Positions 7,973-17,868 are shown, counted from the first letter of the stretch. The stretch: 64,000 nucleotides of DNA from Ottelia alismoides (GCA_037367405.1 JAZKJV010011400.1:5888501-5952500); one strand, 5' to 3'. The notes: generated from the sequence alone by a model not told the origin. Translations and numbers: made by a program.

Positions 7973-9736
7973 TTAGCGTGGTTTCTTCAAGCGTTCTCGC
8001 ACCAACTGCGGCAAGAACTTGACTGGCACCGAACCATGGTCCAGAACGGCTTCGTGAAACCGACCCAATTCAAACTGGTCGCCCAGTTCACGTTGGATCT
8101 CTTGACGCAAGCGGTAGTGGGCCATTCGACCAACGAAGTAGGTGCTCAATTGAGTCGATGACTGCTTGGCTCGCACAACCTTCAACCGGGCTTCGCCTTC
8201 GGATTGGTAGGCATCTTCCACCAGGAACTTGAGCGCCTGCTCATCGGTCATCTCGGTACAGTGCATCTTGTGATCGAGAATCGCGTTGGCCACCGCTCGC
8301 AAGTAGAACTTCAATTGGTTTAGTCGCAAAGCCAGTTCGCCGCCGCCATAGCCCTGGTCGAGCATCATCTGTTCGGTGTAGACAGCCCAGCCTTCGATAA
8401 ACACACCCGACTGCAAGACGCGACGAATCAGCGACGGCTCGCGATTGGAGTACTCCAATTGCACATAGTGACCGGGGTAGGCTTCGTGAATCGTGAGGAT
8501 CTGCAGCATGTGCCGGTTGTATTCTTCCAGGAAACTGCGGACCTTGTCCGCTCCCCATACCGAGGGCGGTGGGCTGACCGCGTAGTAGCTGAAGCCTTGC
8601 GGATCCAAGGGCAGGGCATTGTCGAGATAGGCCAGCGAATTGCCACGTCGAAACTCGGGCATTTCGATCACCTGGCAGCGATCCTTTTCCGGCAAACGCA
8701 GAATGTCTTTTTCCGTGATGAACTTCTGGATGGCGCTGACCGTGTTGCGCGCATCGATAATCAATGTTTCCGGGGCACCATGTTCCTGGCTGACCGCTTT
8801 GGTGACTAGCGAGATGGTGCAATGTCGACCAGTCGCATCATCCGGTGGCAAGGGCTTATCGGGGTAATAGCGGTACCAGAGTTGACGAGCTACGACATAC
8901 ATATCGCGCTGCACCCGGTCGAACTCTTTTTCGGCTTCAGCCAGCACGCGATCGGCATCCCAACCTGCGTCCAGGACCAGTTCTAACTTGCGTGAGAAGC
9001 GCTCTTTGCCCAATCGCCATTGGCCAGTGGCACGCGGAGTGACTTCCTTCTCCAGAAACGCCTGGTACTCGGTTAGCGTTTTAGCGGCGGCCGCGCACGC
9101 TTGCTTCAGTTCGTCCAGTTTATCGCTGGGACCGACGAGATCGAAAATGTCTTTTTCATAGAAACTGATCGCGCCGCGATTCTGCAGGATAGCCGTATCC
9201 AAGATTGGCTTGGGTGGATGGCCGATTGTTTGCCGGGCAACCTCGACAATACGCGGGATTTGTTTGATCCGAGCCAGCGCGTTGGCCACATTCTTTTCTT
9301 TAGGCAGAGTGGATTGCGTCAGCAACGAATAGACGCTGTCGTTGATGTAGCTGCCGTAGGTTCTGGGGTCCTCCTCGAAAGGACTGGTGTTTTCCGTCAG
9401 CCAGATCGAGCGTTCCAGGTCATCCCGTAGGATCTCAAAATCGATCTTGCCGTCGGCTGACAATTGGTCGACCGATACCAGGCCGTCGAGGGCTTTGAGC
9501 TGCTTGCGCGTGTGCGCTAGCCAACCGGCGCGAGCCTCTTTGGAGATGTCGTCCAGCAAATGGTCATAGCGATGATCGCCCAGCATGGTGGCATCGAGTG
9601 GCCGCATCTGAAAGACTTCTTCCAAGTGCTTTTGGAAGAACGCCTGCAATTTCTCATCCGCCGTTTGAGCGGCTGCCCAATCGGTGCAGACCAGTGCAGC
9701 CCACCAACAACCAACAATTGCCAGCCAGTATTTCAC
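7973..9736 (-). CDS. DUF885 family protein (putative secreted metallopeptidase-like)
   Basis: About 587 residues. From the GTG at 9736 the protein begins with a signal peptide (KYWLAIVGCWWAALVCTDWAAAQ); the frame is open to a TTG at 9844, but that would bury the signal peptide. The DUF885 hallmark is the zinc-binding-like HEAYPGHYVQLEY segment, followed by GVFIEGWAVYTEQMMLDQGYGG, which resembles HExxH plus a downstream Glu arranged as in M32-type peptidases. Other family parts are PPPSVWGADKVRSFLEEYN and the C-terminal YFVGRMAHYRLRQE. Activity is inferred from fold only. It lies upstream of the ThuA-like gene on the same strand. Confidence 0.88.
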   Translation of the reverse strand: MKYWLAIVGCWWAALVCTDWAAAQTADEKLQAFFQKHLEEVFQMRPLDATMLGDHRYDHLLDDISKEARAGWLAHTRKQLKALDGLVSVDQLSADGKIDFEILRDDLERSIWLTENTSPFEEDPRTYGSYINDSVYSLLTQSTLPKEKNVANALARIKQIPRIVEVARQTIGHPPKPILDTAILQNRGAISFYEKDIFDLVGPSDKLDELKQACAAAAKTLTEYQAFLEKEVTPRATGQWRLGKERFSRKLELVLDAGWDADRVLAEAEKEFDRVQRDMYVVARQLWYRYYPDKPLPPDDATGRHCTISLVTKAVSQEHGAPETLIIDARNTVSAIQKFITEKDILRLPEKDRCQVIEMPEFRRGNSLAYLDNALPLDPQGFSYYAVSPPPSVWGADKVRSFLEEYNRHMLQILTIHEAYPGHYVQLEYSNREPSLIRRVLQSGVFIEGWAVYTEQMMLDQGYGGGELALRLNQLKFYLRAVANAILDHKMHCTEMTDEQALKFLVEDAYQSEGEARLKVVRAKQSSTQLSTYFVGRMAHYRLRQEIQRELGDQFELGRFHEAVLDHGSVPVKFLPQLVRERLKKPR

Positions 9737-9854
9737 AGTTTCACCAGTTGCAACAATGGACACATGTTGAATTTCTGGACACGATGATAACTGCAAAATT
9801 TCATAGCCGAAAGCATGGCCACCCGCCGCCGGCGGCTTTATCAAGGAAACGTTT

Positions 9855-10166
9855 ATGCCTCAGTATGTAGTGATTGCCTGGGATGGTACCGATGCCGATG
9901 CACCGGCGCGTCGAGCCGCGGTACGCGATGCGCATCTGGACAACGTGGCCCCCATGTTTGCCGACGGTCGCATGAAAGAAGGCGGAGCTATTCTGAATGA
10001 CCAAGGCCAAATGATCGGTTCGACCTGCATCGTCCAGTTCGAGAAGACCAGCGAGTTGGATGAGTGGCTGCGCACGGATCCGTATGTCGTCGGCAACGTC
10101 TGGCAGAAGATCGAAGTCCACCCGTTTCGCTGTGCGCCGCGACGGCTTCCGTCGACGACGGGGTGA
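9855..10166 (+). CDS. YciI-like protein
   Basis: A 103-residue protein of the YciI family (ferredoxin-like fold). Features are PQYVVIAWDGTDADAPARRAAVRDAHLDNVAPMFADGRMKEGGAIL, the family's His-containing first helix and loop, then GSTCIVQFEKTSELDEWLRTDPYVVGNVWQKIEVHPFR. The His at about residue 27 matches the conserved YciI His. The ribosome-binding site AAGGAAA lies just before ATG 9855. The last residues (CAPRRLPSTTG) are unlike the family and run into a repeat-rich intergenic stretch. The role is unknown. Confidence 0.88.
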   Translation: MPQYVVIAWDGTDADAPARRAAVRDAHLDNVAPMFADGRMKEGGAILNDQGQMIGSTCIVQFEKTSELDEWLRTDPYVVGNVWQKIEVHPFRCAPRRLPSTTG

Positions 10167-10171
10167 CGTAG

Positions 10172-10277
10172 AGCGGCTGTCCCCAGCCGCTGAAAGGCAG
10201 CGCATCAAGCGTCTACAGCCGAACAATCGGTTTGAAGAGACTTTAGTTAGCGGGTTCTGGCGTCTGAGGACAGACGC
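10172..10277. repeat. Two dispersed hairpins (families F and E)
   Basis: AGCGGCTG-TCCC-CAGCCGCT at 10172-10191, related to GCGGCTC-GGGA-GAGCCGC at 31916-31933 and 53381-53400; and GCGTCTGAGGACAGACGC at 10260-10277, identical in core to 5475-5494. They sit between the convergent YciI-like and cheR-cheD genes and could act as bidirectional transcription barriers. Confidence 0.65.
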
Positions 10278-10288
10278 TTTACGGACGT

Positions 10289-11860
10289 TTATGTTGGGGC
10301 GAACAAGGTTACGGAGTTTTGGGCTTGGGTGCTCAGCGATTGCAGGATGCGGCTGGAGCTAGCTTGTTGCTCCTGGTCGATGGCAGTGGAGGCAACTCCG
10401 TCTAGCAACTTCAAGAGGACCTTGCCTGTTTTGGGAATGAAGTGCACTTGACGTCCAAATTGTCCCCCTACGTTCTCAGCCACAATTGGAATACGTTCTG
10501 TGTCCAAAAACTGCTTCACGAACTCGATGTTCCTGGCACCGACGTTGGATACGGCCACCAGCGTATCAACCACCTGCGCGCCGCCAAAGATCTTGGCTAC
10601 CAACTGTCGGCGATTGGCTCCCAGTTTCATCATGGCATTAATCAGCAGTTCCATCGCGTGGACGCCATAGCTGGTATTGACCCGCCCTCGCATGCTCGAC
10701 TCGGGCAACATGAAGTGATTCATGCCCCCGATACCATTGGTGCCATCGTACAAGCAGGCAGCGATACACGAGCCGATCGTGGTCTTCAGCAAGCACTGCT
10801 CTGCCGACGCTTCGTATTCTCCGACGATCAGCGGGATAACTGGCAGGTGGCGATATTGAGCCAGTTTGTCGTCACCGGCTTCACTCTTTTTAGCGCTGGC
10901 AACGGGTAATGGTTTGGCTGATGCCGCTTTCGGGGCAGCCACCGATGAAGTTGGCGGGATCACGGCGGCTTTCCCACCTCGCTCCCTGGCCAGCGAACGA
11001 GCAGCGACTTGAGGTTTGATGCGATAGATCGTTTCGCCTAGCGACTCGAAGTCATCGGTGATCGAAAACAGCGATTCGGAGTGGCCAATCACCAGCAAGC
11101 CGCCAGGAGTAAGGTGCTGACTGAAGTGGTCGACAACTTTTGCTTGCGTCTTCTGATCAAAATAGATCATCACGTTGCGACAGAAGATCGCATCGAAGCG
11201 AATATTGATTGGCCAAACCGGGTCGTTCAGATTGATCTGTCGAAAGGTGATCAAGCGTTTAAGCTCGGGCCGGGCTTCATAGCTGACATTCTCTCCGTGG
11301 GTATGTCGCGTGAAGTATTTGGAACGCGACTGGGATGGCACCGCGTCCAGCTCGGCTTCGGGATAGATGCCCGCCGAGGCGGTAGCCAGGACCTGAGTAT
11401 CGATATCGGAAGCCAGGATGCGCAAGTCCCAATCGGTCTGCGAGCTGAAGTAATCGTACAGCGTCAAGGCCAAGGTGTATGGTTCTTGTCCGGTGGAAGA
11501 GGCAGCGCACCAGATGCGAACTTTTTTCTCGCGCCCAGACAAAGTTGCCATTCGCAGCGCAGGCAGAAACTCCTGCTTCAAATAGTCAAAGTGATGCGGT
11601 TCGCGGTAAAACTCTGTTTTGTTAGTCGTAAGTGAATTGATGAAATGTTCGAGCTCGTCCTGTGCCCGCTTGGGATCTTGCAGCAAGTCGTAGTATGTGC
11701 TGTAAGAATCCAGCTCCAAAGCTCGCAGTCTACGAGCCAGTCTGGCCTTGACCAGTTCCCGCTTGCGTTCACTCAACGAGATTCCGGCCAGCTCATAAAT
11801 CAGCTTGCGGAACCTGTGAAACTCGCTGTCCTTCAGTTCGACGTCAAAGTTCGCAGTCAT
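10289..11860 (-). CDS. CheR-CheD fusion: receptor methyltransferase plus receptor deamidase
   Basis: A 523-residue protein with two chemotaxis enzymes joined. Residues 1-290 are CheR: an N-terminal helical domain (FRKLIYELAGISLSERKRELVKARLARRLR), the SAM-binding WCAASSTGQEPYTLAL, and the FCRNVMIYFD motif. A low-complexity Ala/Pro/Lys linker (about 295-335) leads to CheD: the catalytic Cys is C365 in TTIGSCIAACLYD, with the conserved His in GGMNHFMLP and NTSYGVHAMELLINAMMKLGA. CheR methylates and CheD deamidates chemoreceptor side chains. It is the last gene of the cheA-cheW-receptor cluster and lies 384 bases after the receptor gene. No separate cheB or cheY is in the cluster. Confidence 0.93.
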   Translation of the reverse strand: MTANFDVELKDSEFHRFRKLIYELAGISLSERKRELVKARLARRLRALELDSYSTYYDLLQDPKRAQDELEHFINSLTTNKTEFYREPHHFDYLKQEFLPALRMATLSGREKKVRIWCAASSTGQEPYTLALTLYDYFSSQTDWDLRILASDIDTQVLATASAGIYPEAELDAVPSQSRSKYFTRHTHGENVSYEARPELKRLITFRQINLNDPVWPINIRFDAIFCRNVMIYFDQKTQAKVVDHFSQHLTPGGLLVIGHSESLFSITDDFESLGETIYRIKPQVAARSLARERGGKAAVIPPTSSVAAPKAASAKPLPVASAKKSEAGDDKLAQYRHLPVIPLIVGEYEASAEQCLLKTTIGSCIAACLYDGTNGIGGMNHFMLPESSMRGRVNTSYGVHAMELLINAMMKLGANRRQLVAKIFGGAQVVDTLVAVSNVGARNIEFVKQFLDTERIPIVAENVGGQFGRQVHFIPKTGKVLLKLLDGVASTAIDQEQQASSSRILQSLSTQAQNSVTLFAPT

Positions 11861-12244
11861 GGACGATGCAATTTTGGTATCAGGAGGAAACGGGCGGTAA
11901 AAAAATCAAACATCAACAATTAATCGTACCCCGTCGCGTTGTTCAGGCACTTTTGCCTTCCCTCGCTGACGCTTTTTGATGTTGTGCCTTTTGGGGATGT
12001 CACTTCATGTCACCTCTCCCGGCGCAGCTGGGGGAGGTCGGAGACGAGGCCTTTAGCCGAGACTGCGGGAGGGGGCACTGCGTCATGGTTAACTCATCCC
12101 TGGCGCAGTGCCCCCTCCCGAATCTTCGCCTTAAGGGCTCGATTCGACCTCCCCCAAGCTGCGCTTGGGAGAGGTGACATTCAAGAACTCGCAACATCAA
12201 AACTTACGCTTCGGGGTGAGACGATGCGTAATCAAACATACTCG
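11861..12244. other. Intergenic region holding a long hairpin element
   Basis: No gene is seen. Most of the region is a 174-bp near-palindrome (12007-12180), flanked by TTTTTGATGTTG on the left and CAACATCAAAA on the right, which extend the inverted symmetry. Confidence 0.6.
12007..12180. repeat. 174-bp long inverted repeat (family D)
   Basis: The left arm starts ATGTCACCTCTCCCGGCGCA and the right arm ends AAGCTGCGCTTGGGAGAGGTGACAT. The arms also pair around GGGAGGGGGCACTGCG / GCGCAGTGCCCCCTCCC. The loop is about TCATGGTTAACTCATCC. Arms contain small differences. A fragment of one arm (ATGTCACCTCCCCCAG) recurs at 27266. It resembles a MITE or foldback element and would form a strong RNA hairpin between the receptor and cheR-cheD genes. 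Confidence 0.8.
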
Positions 12245-14569
12245 TTAAAACTCGAGCAGGTTTTCGTTGCCGCTGCTCGGTGACATGCCCAGGTCGGGCA
12301 TCACGTTCCCGCTGCGTCGACCTTGTGAGGCGGCAGCCGTTCGATGGTTATCGTGCTGGCCACCACCTGAACTGTTTCTGGCGCTGCTAACTTCTTTACC
12401 TAAGTCGAAGCGTCCGACGACTTGCAACAATTGTTCAGCGTGTGACAGCAGCGAGCCAGCGGTGCCCGAGACTTGTTCGGTCTGGGTCGCATTGGCTTGC
12501 GTGACACGGTCCATTTGAGCTACGGCTTTGTTAACTTGCTCGATACCTGCCAACTGTTCTTTGGAGGCCGCGGCAATCTCGGCGATGATATCGGTGACGC
12601 GTTTGACACTGGTAACTATCTCGCTGAGCGTCTCACCAGACTTATTGACCAGCGAGGTTCCATTCTCGACGCGTTGCACTGAGTTCTGAATGAGCGTCTT
12701 GATTTCCTTGGCAGCGCTAGCGGAGCGCTGTGCCAGATTGCGAACTTCGGCTGCGACGACAGCGAAGCCTCGGCCCTGCTCACCTGCACGCGCGGCTTCG
12801 ACCGCGGCGTTCAGAGCCAGCAGGTTGGTTTGGAAGGCAATCTCGTCGATGGTGGTGATGATGTCAGCGATCTTCTTGGACGATTCATTGATTTCACCCA
12901 TCGCTCGCACTGCATCACCCACGACGGCTCCGCCTTTTTCCGCGACGTCTCGCGAGCTGGTGGCGAGTTGTCGAGCTTGTTGAGCGTTGTCGCTGTTTTG
13001 CTTGACTGTCGAAGTGATCTCTTCGAGACTGCTGGCAGTCTCTTCCAAGTTGGAAGCTTGCGTTTGAGCCCCGGTGCTGATTTCGCGTGAAGCGCTGCTC
13101 AGTTCGCCTGCGGCCATGTTGACGGTACCGGCTACTTCGCGGACTTCTTTCAGCGTACTGCGGATTGCGTGGACAGCCTGACGCAAGGCTGAAGCCACCT
13201 GGCCAACAGCGTCGTTACCCATGTCCGGGATCTCGACTGCAAAGTTGCCATCGGCGATGGCATTAACCAGTTCCGACAGGGTGGACACTTTCGCCTGTTG
13301 CTCTTCGGCCTTGCGGCGGTCTTGCTCGTTGCGTTCGCGCTCGGCAGCTTCTGCAGCGCGTTGTTCGAGGATCGACTTGGTTACATCGGTGGCAAACTTG
13401 ACGACTTTGAATGGCCGACCGTGAGGATCCAGGATGGGAGCGTACGAGGCTTGCAACCAGATTTCGCGGCCGTTCTTGCCGACGCGTTGGTACATGCCGG
13501 AGTGGGACTTGCCACTGCGCAAATCGTCCCAGAAGGTGCGGTATGCATCGCTACTGGCTTCGGTGCTAGTCACGAATGTGCGGTGGCTCTTGCCCGCAAT
13601 TTCGTCGGCGCTATAGCCCATGGTGCTTAAGAAATTGTCGTTGGCGGTGCGCACCGTGCCATCCAGGTTGAATTCGATCACCGCTTGCGACTTGCTGATG
13701 GCGGAGATTTGGCCTTCGAAGTCGGCATTACGCAGTTTGGCAGCGGTGATATCGGTCGACGACATCGACACCTTCAAGGCCTGACCACGCTGATCGAGAA
13801 TCGGATTGAAGGCGGCTTGCAGCCAGACTTCGCGACCGCCTCTGGCTTGTAGCGCATACTCACCAGCGCGATGGCGACCAGCCTTGAGTTCCGTCCAGAA
13901 TTGGCGGTACTCTTCCGAGTTGGCATAACGGGAATCGACGAACATGGTGTAGCTGCGGCCGATGATCTCGTTCTGCGAGTAACCCAGCAGGTTCAAGAAG
14001 TTCTCATTGGCACTGATCACTGTGCCATCCAAGGACAGGTCCACCATGGCTTGCGAGCGGTTCATGGCCGCGTCGAGAGCTTCCAGTTGGCGCTGCTTGC
14101 TGACGTCAGCCCACTCCAACAGGTTACCGATGTAATTGCCAGCAACGTCAATTTGGGCAGAGACTTGCAGCGAGAATGCCAGATCGCCTACGCGGATGTC
14201 GGCTTTGTGCGGCAATTTCTTCGGGTCCGCCATCAGATCTCGCTGATAACGCGGATTCTTGTGGAACATGTCGATACACTGGCCAATCATCGCATCGGGA
14301 TTGAACGTGGGCCAAATCTTCTTGAAACCAGCTTCGTGCGTCTTGAATAATTCCAGCGTGCGCTGGTTGACGTAGGTCACGATGAAATCGCGGTCGACCA
14401 TCATCATGGCTGTTTGCGCGCCATCGACCGCATTCTTCATATTATTCAGATCGATCAACTCTTGCGTCGAAATGGATCGCGATTTGGCTGGCGCCTTGGT
14501 AGCTTTGGCTTTGCTGGTGGCGCGAGAGGTTTTGGTGGACTTGGAAGTAGGTTTCTTGGAAGCGGCCAT
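12245..14569 (-). CDS. Soluble methyl-accepting chemotaxis protein with three PAS domains
   Basis: A 774-residue chemoreceptor without any membrane segment, so cytoplasmic. The N-terminus is Lys/Ala/Thr-rich. Three PAS-like units follow (about 45-160, 170-285 and 290-405); the latter two contain the repeated DGTV..AN.NFL...GYS..EI.G.S pattern and PAC-like IWLQA.Y.PILD. A HAMP-like/coiled-coil linker and a signalling domain follow, with the diagnostic hairpin tip [42 protein letters not shown] domains may sense redox state or small ligands; no cofactor could be assigned. The C-terminal tail is flexible and ends NENLLEF, reminiscent of but not matching the NWETF-type CheR-tethering pentapeptide. 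It belongs to the cheA-cheW operon. Confidence 0.95.
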   Translation of the reverse strand: MAASKKPTSKSTKTSRATSKAKATKAPAKSRSISTQELIDLNNMKNAVDGAQTAMMMVDRDFIVTYVNQRTLELFKTHEAGFKKIWPTFNPDAMIGQCIDMFHKNPRYQRDLMADPKKLPHKADIRVGDLAFSLQVSAQIDVAGNYIGNLLEWADVSKQRQLEALDAAMNRSQAMVDLSLDGTVISANENFLNLLGYSQNEIIGRSYTMFVDSRYANSEEYRQFWTELKAGRHRAGEYALQARGGREVWLQAAFNPILDQRGQALKVSMSSTDITAAKLRNADFEGQISAISKSQAVIEFNLDGTVRTANDNFLSTMGYSADEIAGKSHRTFVTSTEASSDAYRTFWDDLRSGKSHSGMYQRVGKNGREIWLQASYAPILDPHGRPFKVVKFATDVTKSILEQRAAEAAERERNEQDRRKAEEQQAKVSTLSELVNAIADGNFAVEIPDMGNDAVGQVASALRQAVHAIRSTLKEVREVAGTVNMAAGELSSASREISTGAQTQASNLEETASSLEEITSTVKQNSDNAQQARQLATSSRDVAEKGGAVVGDAVRAMGEINESSKKIADIITTIDEIAFQTNLLALNAAVEAARAGEQGRGFAVVAAEVRNLAQRSASAAKEIKTLIQNSVQRVENGTSLVNKSGETLSEIVTSVKRVTDIIAEIAAASKEQLAGIEQVNKAVAQMDRVTQANATQTEQVSGTAGSLLSHAEQLLQVVGRFDLGKEVSSARNSSGGGQHDNHRTAAASQGRRSGNVMPDLGMSPSSGNENLLEF

Positions 14570-14657
14570 GATTATTGCTCTTATTCGATTTCAAGTATTG
14601 GTTGTTGTGGATTTAAAATTGTTTCCGACGGGTGATGGATAAGTTCATTGACGCTCG

Positions 14658-15203
14658 CTATTTGACGTGCAGACTGCCCTCCCCTTTACCAGAGTTGGCA
14701 TCAACATCCAGTAAGCGTTCGAAGTTCAGCAGGGTCACCAGGCGTTCCTCGGATTTGGCGAGCCCTGTCACCAAAGAAGTATCCGCACCTGTTCCCATCT
14801 CGGGTGTCGCAACAAGCGCATCAGCATCTACATTCAAGACATCTGATACGGCGTCGACCACCACTCCCATCACGCGCTGGTTAACGTTGACCACGATAAT
14901 GACCGTGAAGCGATCGTACTCCACAGGCGCCATACCCAATCGAATGCGCAGATCCACGATCGGCACGACGGTACCACGCAGATTCAGCACTCCTTTGATC
15001 GAAGCGGGCATGTTCGGTATCGGCGTCAGCTTGGTGAAGTTGCGAATCTCGCGCACCTGCAAGATCTCGACGCCAAAGTCTTGACCTCCCAACAGGAACG
15101 TCAGGAATTGATTTGAACTGGTATGAGCAAAGCTGGTTGGGGAAACGGTGATTTCCGCCTGACCACTTGTACCCACCGCGAGGCTGCTGGAATTGGTCAT
15201 CAT
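14658..15203 (-). CDS. cheW: Chemotaxis coupling protein CheW
   Basis: A 181-residue CheW domain that links receptors to the CheA kinase. Features are FLTFLLGGQDFGVEILQVREIRNFTKLTPIPNMPASIKGVLNLRGTVVPIVDLRIRLGM, the classical CheW core with the invariant NLRG, followed by ..VIIVVNVNQRVMGVVVDAVSDVLNV. The N-terminal 30 residues are a Ser/Thr-rich extension. The ATG overlaps the cheA stop codon as ATGA (15200-15203), pointing to translational coupling. The receptor gene follows 88 bases downstream. Confidence 0.95.
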   Translation of the reverse strand: MMTNSSSLAVGTSGQAEITVSPTSFAHTSSNQFLTFLLGGQDFGVEILQVREIRNFTKLTPIPNMPASIKGVLNLRGTVVPIVDLRIRLGMAPVEYDRFTVIIVVNVNQRVMGVVVDAVSDVLNVDADALVATPEMGTGADTSLVTGLAKSEERLVTLLNFERLLDVDANSGKGEGSLHVK

Positions 15204-17446
15204 ATATTGAGTTCTTTCCCTAGATTTGAAGCTTCCTGAGTAATTGACTGCGACTTGTTGGTGATTCGCGATTCGAACTGAGCCGCCTGGCTGCGTTCGG
15301 TATACAAGCAGGCAATGCCATACATATCCAGAATCAAGGCCACGCAGCCATCACCCAGAATTGTAGCGCCCGCTACACCTGGTACTTTGCGGAAATTGGC
15401 TTCGAGATTCTTGATGACCACTTGCTGCTGACCGATCAATTCATCGACGACCAGCGCCATGCGTCGGCCTTGCTCTTCAACGATTACTAATAAGCGCTTG
15501 CTGTCTTGCCGCCAGTCGTTTTCACTTTGCAATAGCTTGCTTAGCCAGATAACCGGGACGACTTCGCCGCGCAACATGATCACCTGACCAGCGCTGACCA
15601 GTTCGCGAATGTCCTTGGGGCCAATGCTGATCGATTCGACGACCGACAGCAGCGGTATCACGTAGACTTCGCTGCCTACCTGCACCAACAATCCATCCAG
15701 GATCGCCAGCGTCAACGGCAACCGCACGGTCATCGTTGACCCCAGTCCTTCGGTGGAACGCACCTGCACGTTACCTTGCAAATCTTCTACGTTGCGTCGG
15801 ACGACATCCATGCCCACACCGCGACCTGAAATGTCGGTGATTTCCGTGGCCGTCGAGAACCCTGGCTGGAAGATCAAGTTGCAGATGTCGGCATCCGACA
15901 TGTTGTCGTTGGGGGCGATGATTCCGCGTTCAATGGCTTTGGCCGTAATCGCCTGGCGATTCAGACCGCGCCCGTCGTCGCTCAGTTCAATAAAAATGTT
16001 GCCACCCTGTTGAAAGGCTCGCAGGGTCACGCGACCTGCCGGTGCCTTGCCGGCAGCCGTGCGGGCAGCGGGCAATTCAATTCCATGGTCAACCGCGTTG
16101 CGTACCATGTGAATCAGCGGGTCACCAATCTTGTCGACAACTGATTTGTCCAGTTCCGTGTCGTCACCCTCGGTTACAAACTCAACTTGCTTGCCAAGTT
16201 TGCGGCTGATGTCATGTACCACGCGAGCCATCTTCTGGAACGTCGCCGCGATCGGCACCATGCGAAGTGACAAGCTGAGCTCTTGCAAGTCGCGCACGAT
16301 CTTGCCCAGTTGCATCATGGCGCTGGATTCGGTGCCACTGCTGGCGGCCAATACCTCTCGCTCGACCATGGATACGCCGATAACCAACTCGCCGATTTGA
16401 TTGATCAGATCATCCAGCCGGCGGCGATCAACGCGCACCGTCTCGCTATCGCCGGTGGCAGTGGCGCGCGGCGCGGAGCGTTTGTCTGCCGAGGTTGCCT
16501 CTTTGCCTGGTGGCAAATCAGCACTGGTGCTCGCCTGATTGGCAATAGCTGGCAAATTAGGGGCGGGCCTGTTGGCCGGTGGTTCGGCCGACGCATCGGG
16601 CACGGACTTCGTCGGGCTGGCCGCCGCGTTGGCTGGCTGAGCTTGGTTTTCTGCGTCAGCGGGAGTTGCATCCAATTTCCGGATTGCGAGCTTTGATTGT
16701 TCATCCATGAACATGAATACATCTTCGATAGCCGACTGGCCAGCGGAACTTCGCAGATGCAAGGTCCAGCCCACATAGCATTCCTCGGGATCCAAAGCGG
16801 CTAGTTCGGGGGTTCGGCTGGCATCGAGCACGCTGCTTTCGATCGTGCCCAGTTCCGACAACTCTCGAATCAGCAGCAGAGGATCTTGGCCAAAACGGAA
16901 GAAGGCCGTCGATGGCCGAAAGATGATTTCATAAAGCGATGTAGTCACAGCCTGGCTGGCAGACTCAAACGAATTGCTGGCCGCCATGCTGGCTCTGGTC
17001 GGCGATGTGCCCACGGCGTCCATCGGCGCTGGTGAACTGGTCACCACGGTCGGTTCGTTGTCGGGTGAGTGGATTGCCTGAAGGGCTGAGAGCACGCTGT
17101 CGAGATTGTCGGGTAAGGGACTGCCGTCCTTTTCAGCGGCAATCAATCCCTGAATCACATCCACGCTCGAAAAAAGAAGTTCAATCAGGTGTTCGGTGAC
17201 CGTCAAGCTGCCCTCGCGCAGGCGGTCGAGCATGTTCTCGACTACATGCGTGAAGCGGCAGACGCCTTGCATGCCAAAAGTACCGCTGCCACCTTTGATG
17301 GTATGCGCGGCGCGAAAGATCGTGTTTAGTAGTTCACGATCCGTCGGTGCGCTGTCCAGTTGCAGCAGCGCTCCCTCCATGGCCTCCAAGTGTTCGGCAG
17401 CCTCAACGAAAAACGACTCCCGAAATACAGATAGATCGATTCCCAC
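15200..17446 (-). CDS. cheA: Chemotaxis histidine kinase CheA
   Basis: A 748-residue kinase. The N-terminal HPt domain carries the phosphorylated H48 in FRAAHTIKGGSGTFGM. A P2-like region (YEIIFRPSTAFFRFGQDPLLLIRELSELG, about 170-255) should bind the response regulator. A Pro/Ala-rich linker precedes the dimerisation domain (VDRRRLDDLINQIGELVIGVSMVE, near 333). The ATPase has the N box HMVRNAVDHGIE, the G1 box SDDGRGLN and the G2 box SGRGVGMDVV. The C-terminal CheW-like domain starts near 590 (VYVIPLLSVVESISI). All catalytic parts are present. It is the first gene of the operon; no promoter could be identified with confidence. Neither cheY nor cheB is nearby, so the cognate regulators must be elsewhere. 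Confidence 0.96.
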   Translation of the reverse strand: MGIDLSVFRESFFVEAAEHLEAMEGALLQLDSAPTDRELLNTIFRAAHTIKGGSGTFGMQGVCRFTHVVENMLDRLREGSLTVTEHLIELLFSSVDVIQGLIAAEKDGSPLPDNLDSVLSALQAIHSPDNEPTVVTSSPAPMDAVGTSPTRASMAASNSFESASQAVTTSLYEIIFRPSTAFFRFGQDPLLLIRELSELGTIESSVLDASRTPELAALDPEECYVGWTLHLRSSAGQSAIEDVFMFMDEQSKLAIRKLDATPADAENQAQPANAAASPTKSVPDASAEPPANRPAPNLPAIANQASTSADLPPGKEATSADKRSAPRATATGDSETVRVDRRRLDDLINQIGELVIGVSMVEREVLAASSGTESSAMMQLGKIVRDLQELSLSLRMVPIAATFQKMARVVHDISRKLGKQVEFVTEGDDTELDKSVVDKIGDPLIHMVRNAVDHGIELPAARTAAGKAPAGRVTLRAFQQGGNIFIELSDDGRGLNRQAITAKAIERGIIAPNDNMSDADICNLIFQPGFSTATEITDISGRGVGMDVVRRNVEDLQGNVQVRSTEGLGSTMTVRLPLTLAILDGLLVQVGSEVYVIPLLSVVESISIGPKDIRELVSAGQVIMLRGEVVPVIWLSKLLQSENDWRQDSKRLLVIVEEQGRRMALVVDELIGQQQVVIKNLEANFRKVPGVAGATILGDGCVALILDMYGIACLYTERSQAAQFESRITNKSQSITQEASNLGKELNI

Positions 17447-17791
17447 GACAGGATATTCCTAACGACAGTTCAAGCCGCAGCGCGGTGCCCCTTGCCCGCT
17501 TGGCGACTGGCGTAAAGAATCGGAGCTACGCAAGGTAAACTGTTGGCGCAAACTTGTCGCTTTGCTCAGCGTGTGACCGCTTTGCACCGATTGGTTTTAC
17601 AATGCTCGACCGCGGTGAGTTTGCCTGAACGATTTGGACCGATAGTCGATAAGTACTGTTTATCCGCAACATGGCGGATGAGACGGTTGGGAACGGTCCC
17701 AGTTCTGCTTACAATAGGCTAGCTGGATACATGCCTGTTCCCGCTGTCAGACCGCCAATCACTTTACATGTCAACTAATGCTTGCTCTTCA

Positions 17792-17868
17792 TCCTACTCC
17801 TACTCCTACTCGATTGTCACGCTGAAAGCGGAGTAGGAGTAGGAGTAGGAGTAGGAGTAGGAGTAGGA
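17792..17868. repeat. Inverted hexanucleotide microsatellite (TCCTAC)n ... (GTAGGA)n
   Basis: The left arm is TCCTAC repeated three times (17792-17811). The right arm is GGAGTA repeated more than six times (17830-17868), and is complementary to the left arm. They are separated by 18 bases. The two arms can form a long slipped hairpin. Repeat number is likely to vary between strains. Confidence 0.85.
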
